Part shown: positions 1 to 8,202 of the stretch, piece after piece
Position numbering within the stretch: the first letter of the stretch is position 1
Layout of the letters: each line of letters begins with the position of its first letter
NCBI GenBank assembly: GCA_045123575.1
Contig: JBGVKG010000017.1
Coordinates: forward strand, 1 to 64,000
Source: SVEL01 sp045123575
GTDB lineage: Bacteria; Bacillota; Clostridia; Lachnospirales; Lachnospiraceae
Direction of reading: 5' to 3'
Length of the DNA: 64,000 nucleotides
Notes under the pieces: generated by a model
The model's input: only the letters and a program-made list of their open reading frames with translations
Told to the model about the DNA's origin: nothing
Databases searched by the model: none
Translations under genes and position numbers: made by a program

Positions 1-89
1 TCCATTTAAATTCCTTTATGTTTGAGCCATTAATTGACATTTCGGATTGGGCACTTAAAGATCTTTATAATAAGGTTTCACATTTGTAA
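1..89 (+). CDS. 3' end of an unidentified protein (partial)
   Basis: The frame beginning at base 3 is open from the window edge to a TAA at 87-89 and gives 28 residues, including the stretch FEPLIDISDWALKDLY. The composition looks like a real protein C-terminus. The 5' part lies outside the window, so the family cannot be named. The gene runs rightward, convergent with the leftward genes that follow, and the hairpins at 172-284 separate them. Confidence 0.4.
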   Translation, partial: HLNSFMFEPLIDISDWALKDLYNKVSHL

Positions 90-171
90 ACTTTTGGGAA
101 TCCAATAATCATATCGCATAGAACAATTCAACATGATGTGAAATCTTATGAGTGATTTCTAAACTTAATAA

Positions 172-217
172 TCAAAAATACTGATGCCCAAAGAGCCTTT
201 CGCCCTCTGGGCATCAG
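172..217 (-). terminator. Strong hairpin terminator, leftward
   Basis: CTGATGCCCA at 181-190 pairs perfectly with TGGGCATCAG at 208-217. On the minus strand the stem is followed by a T-rich run (TATTTTTGATT). It would end leftward transcription coming from 300-430. Confidence 0.6.
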
Positions 218-247
218 TTATGTTATGGTTCGTGACCCATAACATAA
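218..247. repeat. Perfect 11-bp inverted repeat
   Basis: TTATGTTATGG at 218-228 and CCATAACATAA at 237-247 are exact reverse complements around an 8-base loop. There is no T-tract. It is sandwiched between two terminator-like hairpins, giving three stems in about 110 bases. Confidence 0.6.
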
Positions 248-284
248 AAAGGCACCATCCGACTTTCTCGGACAGTGCTTTTTA
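246..284. terminator. Bidirectional hairpin terminator
   Basis: The imperfect stem GGCACCATCCGA / TCGGACAGTGCTT (251-262 / 268-280) has A-runs on the left and T-runs on the right. It could act in both directions, between the rightward gene ending at 89 and leftward transcripts. Confidence 0.55.
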
Positions 285-298
285 CAGTTGTCTGGGCA

Positions 299-413
299 TT
301 AATATTTTGATATCGTATCTAATTTCATTTTTCAACTCATCCCACAGAATATCTACGTACCAATTACGTACCAATTTACGTACCAATTTTTTCAAACAGT
401 ATCTACTATACCA
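299..413 (-). promoter_or_regulatory. Cassette A: extended -10, three 11-bp direct repeats, mini-ORF
   Basis: Read leftward, it has an extended -10-like TGGTATAGT (405-413) and three copies of an 11-mer, TACGTACCAAT on the plus strand, at 354-364, 365-375 and 377-387. A nine-codon ORF with sequence MKLDTISKY follows (328 to 299). Cassette B at 4150-4454 has the same order of parts and the same GAAAAATGAAATTAG start context. Short tandem repeats like these resemble integrase arm sites or iterons, but no recombinase gene is present. Confidence 0.4.
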
Positions 414-434
414 CGAAGAAACTCAAAAGTAAAT

Positions 435-956
435 TTATAAAATCACCATATTTGATTTCTTTACCCTCAAAAAATAATGCGTTTCATCTTCTCCTGCAAT
501 ATACGCACCATTGTTGCTAATTGCCTTAAAAGATGGAATGTTACTTTTCAATACACGCAAGTATATTTCTTCTTCTGGAATAATCTTTCGTGCTAACTCC
601 AAAGTTAGTTTCAATCCTTTTGTCCCGTATCCTTTACCTCTAAATTCCTTTTTTATGCTGTATCCTATATGTCCAGCTCCTGTTTTCAAAGCATCTGTTA
701 AATAATGCCTAATTCTAAATTCTCCTATTAACACATCTTCATCCCATAGATAGTAATATGTTTCTGGCACAAACCATTCTGGCATATTTACAGGTTCTTC
801 ATGCATCATTAGTTCTGGCAAAATAGCATCTCGATATTCTTCAAAGGTCACACCTTCATATGGATTTGTCAAACCGTTTTCATCTATTGGCAATGCTGTT
901 ACATATTTCCATTGCTCTACTACATCATCATAATTCATCTTACGCAATTCTAACAT
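435..956 (-). CDS. GNAT family N-acetyltransferase
   Basis: This 173-residue protein is a single GNAT domain that would transfer an acetyl group from acetyl-CoA to an amine; the substrate is unknown. The acetyl-CoA-binding motif A is clear at about residues 98-118 (GYSIKKEFRGKGYGTKGL, with the R/QxxGxG pattern GKGYGT). Beta strands before it (VLIGEFRIRHY) and the late segment FKAISNNGAYIAGED fit the RimJ/RimL-like branch. A GAGGGA ribosome site precedes the ATG. It is monocistronic in appearance, and a 27-bp palindrome sits directly upstream at 973-999. Length is normal for the family. Confidence 0.9.
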   Translation of the reverse strand: MLELRKMNYDDVVEQWKYVTALPIDENGLTNPYEGVTFEEYRDAILPELMMHEEPVNMPEWFVPETYYYLWDEDVLIGEFRIRHYLTDALKTGAGHIGYSIKKEFRGKGYGTKGLKLTLELARKIIPEEEIYLRVLKSNIPSFKAISNNGAYIAGEDETHYFLRVKKSNMVIL

Positions 957-972
957 ATACTATCCCTCATTC

Positions 973-999
973 AATTGCGTCACCAGTGGTGACACAATT
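973..999. promoter_or_regulatory. 27-bp palindrome (candidate operator) before the GNAT gene
   Basis: AATTG-n-GTCACCA-g-TGGTGAC-n-CAATT is symmetrical apart from one position. On the minus strand a TATAAT hexamer lies at its upstream edge, so it would overlap the start of transcription of the acetyltransferase gene and could be a repressor site. Confidence 0.5.
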
Positions 1000-1036
1000 A
1001 TACATTTCATATCAAATTTAATCCTTCAATATATCA

Positions 1037-1162
1037 TCAAACCTCTACCAACCTTGAACAACCTTCTGATTTATCACCATTTAACCATTGCCATTTTTCA
1101 ATAAGTTCAATTTTACCATTTTCCAAAATATTAGATACACTATGGCAAACACCAATCCGAAT
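1037..1162 (-). pseudogene. Fragment of a lost gene (C-terminal 41 codons)
   Basis: An open frame on the minus strand encodes IRIGVCHSVSNILE followed by ENGKIELIEKWQWLNGDKSE and ends in TGA at 1037-1039. Its residue pattern looks like protein, but no start codon or ribosome site fits. The upstream part of the frame runs into the tail of the GNAT gene at 1140-1670 in another frame. I read it as the 3' remnant of a deleted gene. The family was not recognised. Confidence 0.35.
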
Positions 1163-1670
1163 TTGATTTTGGAACAAAGCATTTATTATTATAATTAATA
1201 GCAGTCGAACATTTTTCCAATCGTTTTTCCATAATTTCATACACGAGCACTACACCATTTTCAACATTCCAGCGTTCATGTTTTACCGTCTTATAACCCC
1301 TTTTCTCATACAAATGACTTGCAGGCAGAGACGCATCCAAGCACACAGTATCATATTGCAAACCGATCTCATTCTCTAAGCACTGCATAATATAGCTACC
1401 GTATCCCTGCTTTTGAAACGCTGGCTTTACATATACTCTTGTAATGTGATTATCTTTATAACATCCTGTACCAACGATTTCATTATCCTTTATTAAAATG
1501 CCAACTAATCCCGCTTTAATATCTTTTAATATATTCTCCTGACAATGAAGTTCGCAAAAAAATTCTACGACCTCTTTAGGATAATATTTTGGATATATCG
1601 TTTTTATTGTTTCCTGTACTAACATTACTATATGTTTTAAATCTTTTTCTGTCGCTTTTATGTATTCCAT
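1140..1670 (-). CDS. GNAT family N-acetyltransferase with odd C-terminal tail
   Basis: The 176-residue protein has a compact GNAT fold. Motif A is at about residues 74-92 (RVYVKPAFQKQGYGSYIMQ, QxxGYG), followed by VCLDASLPASHLYEKRGY, the usual motif B region. The predicted substrate is a small amine; it cannot be specified. The domain appears complete at about residue 152 (YEIMEKRLE). The last 24 residues (KCSTAINYNN onward) are not family-like and may come from loss of the original stop by the deletion that left the fragment at 1037-1162. A weak GTGGTGAT ribosome site precedes the ATG. It lies 51 bases downstream of the nucleoside phosphorylase gene and may be cotranscribed with it. Confidence 0.85.
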   Translation of the reverse strand: MEYIKATEKDLKHIVMLVQETIKTIYPKYYPKEVVEFFCELHCQENILKDIKAGLVGILIKDNEIVGTGCYKDNHITRVYVKPAFQKQGYGSYIMQCLENEIGLQYDTVCLDASLPASHLYEKRGYKTVKHERWNVENGVVLVYEIMEKRLEKCSTAINYNNKCFVPKSNSDWCLP

Positions 1671-1721
1671 AATTTATCACCACTAGCTCCACATTTAACA
1701 AACTTTTCTACATATTACAAT

Positions 1722-2453
1722 TTAACAAACAATCATTTCAATAATCTTCGTGACGGCTTCTGCGATTTTCTTACCTTCCCAGCCCAAATGCCAGCCCTCA
1801 TCGTCAATAACATCGGTAATAATATAAATTGCAGATGCTGAGCATTTTCTATATTTTGCAATAGTAAATAAACCTACACCTTCCATTTCAACACACAAGG
1901 CACCTTTTGAACGATATCTTATAACCTGTTCCCAAGTTTCACGATATCCTGCATCTGTTGTCCAATGTTTACCTCTAATTGCCACTATCTCATTATCTTT
2001 TAATAGCATTTCCATTTCATCAGTTAATGTTTTAGTAGTTTCAATAAAATCAGTATCAAAGCCATAAAGCCTAGCTACTGCTGTATCATTGTAAGCTCCA
2101 TCAGTAATAACTATATCACCCACATTTAGTGCTTCACCTATTCCACCAGCTAAACCTATATGTATAAGTTCCTCTACACCACCAGCAACTAAGTCCTCTG
2201 CCTGCGTAGCTATTCCTGGAGAACACGTTTTACCTTTAACAAATCCCACTTGCGGATTATTCTTAAAAACATACAATTTGCCTCCAAGTGGATATTTATA
2301 TTCACCGCATTCTCTATTAACCATTTCGTCATAAATATCATCAGCCAACAAATATACTCTTTTAGGTACGTTAATGGCATCAATATCAAATCCTGCATTT
2401 TTCAACTCAATGCTTACTAATTGTTTTGGCTCTGTCATTACTCGTTCTTTCAT
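1722..2453 (-). CDS. Nucleoside phosphorylase (PNP/UDP family)
   Basis: The 243-residue protein belongs to the purine nucleoside/uridine phosphorylase superfamily, which cleaves the glycosidic bond of nucleosides with phosphate. Key parts are the phosphate-loop-like GLAGGIG (about residues 98-104) and the C-terminal CVEMEGVGLF segment, where Glu-Met-Glu contacts the ribose. TTDAGYRE also matches the family. The nucleoside is not predictable from sequence. The first ATG is preceded by GGAGATGAATAA, a good ribosome site, so the longer start is kept. A paralogue at 15719-16483 shares the GK-WTTDA-YRET and CVEME blocks. Downstream is an acetyltransferase gene. Confidence 0.88.
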   Translation of the reverse strand: MKERVMTEPKQLVSIELKNAGFDIDAINVPKRVYLLADDIYDEMVNRECGEYKYPLGGKLYVFKNNPQVGFVKGKTCSPGIATQAEDLVAGGVEELIHIGLAGGIGEALNVGDIVITDGAYNDTAVARLYGFDTDFIETTKTLTDEMEMLLKDNEIVAIRGKHWTTDAGYRETWEQVIRYRSKGALCVEMEGVGLFTIAKYRKCSASAIYIITDVIDDEGWHLGWEGKKIAEAVTKIIEMIVC

Positions 2454-2670
2454 TTATTCATCTCCATATCTATAAATAACTGTTTTATCGTAATGAATTC
2501 TAATAAATTATAATATCGATATTATACCTTGATTATTTTATTCTTACCACTAGAAAATTTATGTTTACACCAATTCCCTTTCAAGAACATCAGCATCAAT
2601 CCCTATCTAACTTTATAGAGTTATATATATCACTACCGTCAATTTATAGCTTAGCAAAAGTCAATTTCAT

Positions 2671-2698
2671 TTTAGTCATTTTTAATAAAATGACTAAA
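2671..2698. repeat. Perfect 12-bp inverted repeat
   Basis: TTTAGTCATTTT (2671-2682) and AAAATGACTAAA (2687-2698) are exact reverse complements with a four-base loop. It is the first of three stems in the 560-base gap before the DUF3800 gene. It could be an operator or a small hairpin. Confidence 0.6.
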
Positions 2699-2730
2699 TT
2701 AAAATAATATTTGATGCAGTTAAAAATAAT

Positions 2731-2755
2731 ACTTGTGTGCAACGTGCACACAAGT
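2731..2755. repeat. Perfect 10-bp inverted repeat
   Basis: ACTTGTGTGC and GCACACAAGT flank AACGT. It is GC-richer than its surroundings and there is no T-tract, so an operator or structured RNA element is more likely than a terminator. Confidence 0.55.
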
Positions 2756-2814
2756 ACCTTCATAATCATATAATAATTTCTCATACGTTGACAGCGTGTC
2801 CCCGTAGCCATGCT

Positions 2815-2872
2815 GCAAGGCATAAAAAGAGCACCGACTGAATTATTATCTATACAACAATCGGTGCCTTGC
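2815..2872. repeat. Nested inverted repeat
   Basis: Outer arms are GCAAGG (2815-2820) and CCTTGC (2867-2872); inner arms are GCACCGA (2831-2837) and TCGGTGC (2861-2867). The inner GCACC..CGA / TCG..GGTGC pattern resembles the third hairpin at 251-280. Confidence 0.5.
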
Positions 2873-3014
2873 CCATATCCATTTTAGCATGTCTACCACC
2901 GCAGTAAACATATTTAATAATTCATAGTATTATAAACCCAATAATCAACCTAATCTGTTGAACTTATGTTCGATATATGATATAATATATTCATCAAAAC
3001 AAAGGAGTTCTTCT

Positions 3015-3791
3015 ATGCTTACATTCATTGATGAAAGTGGATATCCTCGCCCTACCGATTCAACTAAGAATCCCATCTTACTAGGCGTATGTATCCATGA
3101 AAATGACATAAAACCTATAACAAATCAAATATATAAATTAAAAGATTCTATCTACGGTAAACAAGATGAAATCAAATCAACTAAGTTAATTCGTGAAGCA
3201 ACCATAGCCAAGAATCGTACTAACAACAAAGCATATGTTGAGGGTATGGTAGATATGATTACATCTTATGATGCTGCAATATTTGCAATTATAATGGATA
3301 AACCAGATGAACCAATTGTAGTTCCCGAACATCATCTTCCAAAACAATACTATCTTCTCATGAAGAAAATTGAATTTTACTGTAATCATCATCATTATGG
3401 TAAAGCTATGATGATATTTGATGAAGTACATGAAGATGCTGATAGAAAAATTGCTGAAGCACTCACCGGATTCCTTTTCAAAACCAATTTTGGACGCTCG
3501 TTCCATCATATCCTTGAGATGCCTCTATTTGTAAGTTCTGCTGTTACCCCTGCTGTACAGTTTGCAGATATATTCGCTGGAATCGTTAGACATTATTATG
3601 AAAATGAGTTGGATCAAAAAGAACCCGAAACAGACTTTCAAAAATGGATTGTGGAACTCTTTAATAAACTACATAAACTTACCGAAAACAACTACATCCC
3701 AAAATCACATTATGTAGAATACGGTTTCCAAAAAATAGGCAAGAACTTTTCTTATCCAGTGAGTGACAAATTATCTGATTCAGAGGAATAA
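3015..3791 (+). CDS. DUF3800 domain protein (predicted RNase H-like fold)
   Basis: The protein has 258 residues. The start chosen is the ATG at 3015, six bases after AAAGGAG, and it places the family hallmark FIDESG at residues 4-9. The other conserved block is near the C-terminus (TPAVQFADIFAGIVRHYYE), with its acidic residue. The first Asp and this Asp are the expected metal ligands of the RNase H-like fold, but no activity has been established for the family as far as I know. DUF3800 proteins are often found singly on mobile elements and near defence genes. Here the gene stands alone, flanked by palindromes upstream and a strong terminator at 3890-3922, in a region rich in element scars. 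Confidence 0.88.
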   Translation: MLTFIDESGYPRPTDSTKNPILLGVCIHENDIKPITNQIYKLKDSIYGKQDEIKSTKLIREATIAKNRTNNKAYVEGMVDMITSYDAAIFAIIMDKPDEPIVVPEHHLPKQYYLLMKKIEFYCNHHHYGKAMMIFDEVHEDADRKIAEALTGFLFKTNFGRSFHHILEMPLFVSSAVTPAVQFADIFAGIVRHYYENELDQKEPETDFQKWIVELFNKLHKLTENNYIPKSHYVEYGFQKIGKNFSYPVSDKLSDSEE

Positions 3792-3889
3792 TTCTTTGTT
3801 GACTTCATATAATTATGATGTATAATATTTATAGAGTCATATGTTGTTCCGTCCTGGAGCTGCGTAGGACTCGTAATATTAACAAATGT

Positions 3890-3922
3890 GTCGCACTTGC
3901 AGTTTAGCAGGTGCGACTTTTT
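3890..3922 (+). terminator. Terminator of the DUF3800 gene
   Basis: GTCGCACTTGC (3890-3900) pairs with GCAGGTGCGAC (3907-3917) with one G-T wobble, followed by TTTTTG. It lies about 100 bases past the stop codon. Confidence 0.8.
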
Positions 3923-4149
3923 GTTTATCATATAAATACACAAAAAGGCTCGAACAACCTCTTTATAAACTAAAATATGCTGATTTTCCTGTTGTCTGCC
4001 AACTTGCCATCCATCATATATGGCTTATATGTGGAGTTTTTCTGTTGTTCCCCAACTTGCTAGCCTACATATCTAGCTTATCTGTCAGATTTTTGTGGTG
4101 TCAGCGCACCATCATTTTCGCTATTCCAGAGCCACTTCGTTCCATACTC

Positions 4150-4454
4150 TACTGTGCCATTTACTGTGCCAATTCTCTAAAACTTATATGAATTTATATA
4201 AACATATATCTTCCGAAGCAATTCTCTAATTCCTTTATTTATAAGGATTTGCGAAGATTTATTGACCTTTATGAAACTATATCAAAATCGCCAACCGATT
4301 TCGATACCTAATTTCATTTTTCTATCTCCTTTGCTTGAAAACCTTAATTTTTAAGATTTTGTGTGGTTTTGCTTTCTTCATACTGTGTCATTTACTGCGT
4401 TCATCTCTTTGGCGCCTACTAAAACGAGCCAAAAATAGCACCGTAACTATACCA
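4150..4454 (-). promoter_or_regulatory. Cassette B: extended -10, repeat pairs and mini-ORF in an 827-bp gap
   Basis: Read leftward, it has TGGTATAGT at 4446-4454, then a pair of degenerate 11-mers (TACTGTGTCAT and TACTGCGTTCA on the plus strand, 4381-4403). An 11-codon ORF with sequence MKLGIEIGWRF (4317 to 4282) follows, with AAAGGAG nine bases upstream. A second pair of 11-mers, TACTGTGCCAT and TACTGTGCCAA, lies at 4150-4172. The same order of parts occurs in cassette A. I found no full-size gene in 3923-4564. The repeats look like relics of mobile-element ends; function is not shown. Confidence 0.4.
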
Positions 4455-4564
4455 CAGAACTGAAGTTTCTTCAATAAAATCTTTCTAAAGAGCCATTTTT
4501 ATATTGACATTTGCATCTTAAGATTGTATGCCGCAGCACGTTTTAAAAGCATTGCAAACAAATT

Positions 4565-4596
4565 AACAGCCTATCCATATATACAGATAGGCTGTT
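4565..4596 (-). terminator. Hairpin downstream of the surface protein gene
   Basis: AACAGCCTATC (4565-4575) and GATAGGCTGTT (4586-4596) are perfect complements. On the minus strand it sits 23 bases past the stop codon at 4619. The following T-run is weak. Confidence 0.65.
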
Positions 4597-4618
4597 TATA
4601 ACTAATCAATGTTAATTT

Positions 4619-7255
4619 TTATAAGTAGAGTGCCTTTCCCTTTTTCTTGTAGGCGATTAGCATAACGATAGCCACAGCACTGACAACACCTAGCATAATA
4701 TACATTGCTACTGCACTATTATCACCAGTAGGGTGTGCAATCGAGTTATCAGATGCATCTGCAGCGATTACGTACTCAGAGAAGTGCTGGAGCGTAAAAA
4801 CGATCTTGTCACCTTCCAGTTTGCTGCTTAGATTCTCAACAGTGCCGTCATCGTCCACGAAGTAGACCTTCAGATCAGCGGCTTTAACGCCTTCTGGCAA
4901 CTTGTCAGGCACAGGAATCGACACAGTCACAGCGCCGCCACCAAATCCCTTGCCGTCCTTAGTAGCGATTTTCTCACCAGTCTGGTCACAAATTAGCTCA
5001 GCAGAGATGGTCACAGCCACCTTCTTGTCTTCCACAGCAGCCTGCTGTGCTGGCTTCAGAGTGGTCTCTTCAACATTCTTAACCACCAGCGTCACGGTAT
5101 TACCCTCGGCTTGCTCAACAATTGTCTCCAGAGCCTTGACATCAAGCGTCACAGTGGCATCTTCCTTCACCAGAGTCAATGCCTTCTCTTTCTCAACCAT
5201 AGTTTCTAGAGCTGCAACAGGCAATTCCACCTTAGTTACTGCGCCCACATTCTCTTCACCAATCACATCCTTATGGGTCAGATCCAGCGTAACGTCCTCA
5301 TCCTTATTGCTTTCGTTAAGGGCCTTATCCACAGCACCCTCTGAAACCTCGGCCTTATTCTCGGCCACCAGAATCAACTGAGGGATTATCAAATCCTTAA
5401 TCTCAGATGCAGTCAGCTCCGTCTTACCCTCGGCATCAGCAAAGACTGTGTCGCAGACGTTGCAGTGATAGTGTTCCTTATTGCCGTCTGCAATGTAGGT
5501 AGGAGCCTTGGCGGGTTTCTTCTCCACCTTGTGGCCTTCAGACTTCATAACTAATTCCTCAGCCTTCAGTTCCTTCTCTCCCTTTTCATCAGCGAAGGTC
5601 TTCTTGCACACAGAGCAAGTGTAATACTCGATATTGCCATCAGCGGTGCAGGTGGCAGCCTTGGCAGGAGTCTTAGTCATCTTGTGGCCTTCAGACTTCA
5701 CAACCAGTTCATCAGCCTTCAGTTCCTTCTCTCCCTTTTCATCAGCGAAACTCTTCTTGCACACAGAGCAGCTGTAATACTCGATGTTGCCATCAGCGGT
5801 GCAATTAGCATCCTTGACAGCTGTCTTAGTCATCTTGTGGCCTTCGGACTTCATAACTAGTTCCTCAGCCTTCAGTTCCTTCTCGCCCTTTTCATCAGCA
5901 AAAGTCACTCCACATTCAGAGCATGTGTAATACTCGATATTGCCATCAGCGGTGCAAGTAACATCCTTAGCAGGCGTCTTAGTCATCTCATGAGTATGAA
6001 TGGCGATCGGTTCTTCGGAAACAACAACTGTAGTATCTTTCGTAAAGTCGGTGATTGTGCGGCTGTAATAACCATAGCCGTCTTCAGTCAGTTCACCAAC
6101 AGTTGCACCTGCTGCGGCTACGTAGAATTCTTTTTTTGTCCATATTTCTACACAACCGTCAGTCGGGATCACAGTGGTAGTATTCTCATAAATGTAGCCG
6201 ATATTATTCCCGTCTGCGTCGTATGTATAGAAATCGAAGTAGCTTTCAGTATAATTTGTTCTGTCAAGGGTAATGTTGTATGTTGGAATCGGTTCTCCAA
6301 GGTCTGCGCCTGTTTGCTCAACTGTACCGACACTAACTGAGAAAGGAATCACAGTACCGCCAGTAAGGTTAATCCAAGAGAAAGACATAGCCGCATCGTA
6401 TCCTTTGTACTCATCTTCAGTGCCCTGTGTAAAAGGTTTAACTTTGCCACTGCCCAGCCAGTATTTGTCAGGCGTGTTCGGTGTTCTGATTACGATGGAT
6501 GGGGTGTTTTCATTTGCTAATATCTGTGTCTTTGCATCCACCAGCTGGATACCGGTAACAATACCGTCATTATTTTTAATAATGCTTGTCATAGCAGTGT
6601 TGCCGAAACCCAGATCATTACCAAAGCAAAAGTATTCTCCTTGATCCGTCATAGTTGCTTCAAACATGATCGTATAGGGATCACTATCAAGAAAATATCC
6701 TCTGAAGCTAGCGAGCTGGCTAACACTAGAGGAAGCATTTTCACCTGGTTCCTTACCTCGGATAGCATAAAGTGGCCATGTGTTATCGTAATCAGCACCT
6801 CTGCTTGTGCTTTTCCAATCATCCCCAAACTTTCCACACACGTCAAAGGATGAGCCTGTCAGTGTATATCCTACCGTACCGTTAGTGATATAGTAGATTG
6901 CTCTGTTATTAGCAGGCTTATAAACAATGTATACAGGCTTACTCTCCACCGTACCGTTCACGAGACATTTAACCCATTTGCCGCTTGCGTAATCACATTT
7001 CATCTCGAAATTAGTCTGACCGGAAACTTCGGTGTAGGTGCCGTCTTTTTCAGAGGAAATCATCCACTGATAGGAGGTTACCTCCCCGATGATATCCAGG
7101 TTCAGATATTGGCTAACGGAACTGCCTTCATATCTCATCCAAGGATATCCGTGGTTTCCAATGGTGACGGCCGAATCATCCGCCATTACGTTCATAGGCA
7201 GCAGGCTCAGTATCATTACCAACGCCAGCACCAGCGCTATTTTTTTCTTCATCAT
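4619..7255 (-). CDS. Secreted repeat protein with C-terminal sorting-like signal
   Basis: The product is 878 residues long. The N-terminus is a typical signal peptide (MMKKKIALVLALVMILSLL, cut expected near VMA-DD). The first half has no family I recognise. From about residue 420 there are four tandem modules of roughly 50 residues built on CTADGN-YY-C--C---FADEKG, each with a CxxC pair; in the fourth, CTADGN is replaced by YIADGN. This type of module is common in secreted proteins of gut Firmicutes. The C-terminus ends with HPTGDNS, a hydrophobic stretch and KKKGKALYL, a PxTGD-like cell-wall sorting signal. Start ATG-ATG follows AAAGGAG. It lies 167 bases downstream of a sensor kinase-regulator pair that may control it. 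A role in surface binding is inference. Confidence 0.85.
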   Translation of the reverse strand: MMKKKIALVLALVMILSLLPMNVMADDSAVTIGNHGYPWMRYEGSSVSQYLNLDIIGEVTSYQWMISSEKDGTYTEVSGQTNFEMKCDYASGKWVKCLVNGTVESKPVYIVYKPANNRAIYYITNGTVGYTLTGSSFDVCGKFGDDWKSTSRGADYDNTWPLYAIRGKEPGENASSSVSQLASFRGYFLDSDPYTIMFEATMTDQGEYFCFGNDLGFGNTAMTSIIKNNDGIVTGIQLVDAKTQILANENTPSIVIRTPNTPDKYWLGSGKVKPFTQGTEDEYKGYDAAMSFSWINLTGGTVIPFSVSVGTVEQTGADLGEPIPTYNITLDRTNYTESYFDFYTYDADGNNIGYIYENTTTVIPTDGCVEIWTKKEFYVAAAGATVGELTEDGYGYYSRTITDFTKDTTVVVSEEPIAIHTHEMTKTPAKDVTCTADGNIEYYTCSECGVTFADEKGEKELKAEELVMKSEGHKMTKTAVKDANCTADGNIEYYSCSVCKKSFADEKGEKELKADELVVKSEGHKMTKTPAKAATCTADGNIEYYTCSVCKKTFADEKGEKELKAEELVMKSEGHKVEKKPAKAPTYIADGNKEHYHCNVCDTVFADAEGKTELTASEIKDLIIPQLILVAENKAEVSEGAVDKALNESNKDEDVTLDLTHKDVIGEENVGAVTKVELPVAALETMVEKEKALTLVKEDATVTLDVKALETIVEQAEGNTVTLVVKNVEETTLKPAQQAAVEDKKVAVTISAELICDQTGEKIATKDGKGFGGGAVTVSIPVPDKLPEGVKAADLKVYFVDDDGTVENLSSKLEGDKIVFTLQHFSEYVIAADASDNSIAHPTGDNSAVAMYIMLGVVSAVAIVMLIAYKKKGKALYL

Positions 7256-7422
7256 TACAAATCTCCTTTCTGTTAGTTCGAATGTGAAAGTATTTTATCC
7301 GGCATATTGCCGTCAGGTCTTCCCCACCCAAATCTATTTATTCATATTCGTATAATAACAGAATCGGTGTTACAAAGGTGTTACACATACACGTAAACAG
7401 CAGATTTGTTTTTGTCGTTATT

Positions 7423-8202
7423 TTATTTATATCCAAATTGAAGCATTGCACAGCGTTCCTCTGCCCAACTGTATTGGGTCATATATTCCCCGTGAAACTC
7501 CGGCTTTCTGGTTTCGAGGAAACTGAAATAATCACATTTAACCAAGTTGGTATTGATCCGGTAATATGGAGTATCATGTTGAAGCACATTTTCCGCACCA
7601 ATCGTCTTTAGTGTATTTTTCAAATCTAGGATGAGTTGCCGCAGATAAGTTGCATTCTTGGTATCATCAGTATCCTCTGGAAACAAAATCGCGCAAATTT
7701 GTTTTGCTTTCATTCCCGCACCATTACGATCCACTAAAACCGCCAAAAGCTCTTTCGTCTTTGTACGTCTAAACGGGAGAACCTTACCGCCACTTAGTAC
7801 CTCAAAATTGCCAAAGCACTTTATTGTCAAGAGTTTTTCAGTGGATTTAATCCCTTTTATGTGATCAATCTCTTTTTGCACTGCGTTAGGCGTAATCGGC
7901 TTCATCAAATATCCGGAGACATGAAGTTGGAAGGCAGATACAGCGTATTCTTCATGACCCGTACAAAAAACGATATTGCAGTGTGGCTGCTGCTCAAGGA
8001 GTTTTTCAGCAAGTCCCAGACCGCCAATGCCACGCATATTGATATCTAAAAAAGCAATATCAATCGGATTTTCTGTTGCGTATGCGAGTGCTGCAGAGCA
8101 AGTGGAAAAAGCCTCTACTGTTTCAATGTCAGAAGACGCGTTTACCGCTTCCTGCAAGGTTTCCAACATATATATTTCATCATCAACTACTATTGCTTTC
8201 AT
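7423..8202 (-). CDS. Response regulator with winged-helix output domain
   Basis: The 259-residue protein has a receiver domain at residues 1-118 (acidic pair at 7-8, phosphoacceptor Asp53 in FLDIN, Lys at about 101 in MKPIT). A linker leads to a C-terminal DNA-binding region (about 125-215) with the pattern CFGNFEVLSGGKVLPFRRTK found in SARP/BTAD-type winged helices. The bacterial transcriptional activation domain that usually follows in SARP proteins is short or absent. The start codon overlaps the end of the kinase gene by four bases, so the pair is translationally coupled. The likely targets are its own operon and the surface protein gene downstream. Confidence 0.9.
   Translation of the reverse strand: MKAIVVDDEIYMLETLQEAVNASSDIETVEAFSTCSAALAYATENPIDIAFLDINMRGIGGLGLAEKLLEQQPHCNIVFCTGHEEYAVSAFQLHVSGYLMKPITPNAVQKEIDHIKGIKSTEKLLTIKCFGNFEVLSGGKVLPFRRTKTKELLAVLVDRNGAGMKAKQICAILFPEDTDDTKNATYLRQLILDLKNTLKTIGAENVLQHDTPYYRINTNLVKCDYFSFLETRKPEFHGEYMTQYSWAEERCAMLQFGYK

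Noticed and set aside
184..432. 82-codon rightward frame near the left edge
   Set aside because: It runs through three hairpins and the 11-bp repeats of cassette A and has no ribosome site; chance frame.
3886..4191. 101-codon rightward frame after the DUF3800 gene
   Set aside because: It starts inside the DUF3800 terminator and contains the cassette B repeats; no ribosome site.
4902..5381. 159-codon rightward Ser/Thr-rich frame
   Set aside because: Antisense shadow of the surface-protein gene, which has a signal peptide, repeats and a ribosome site.
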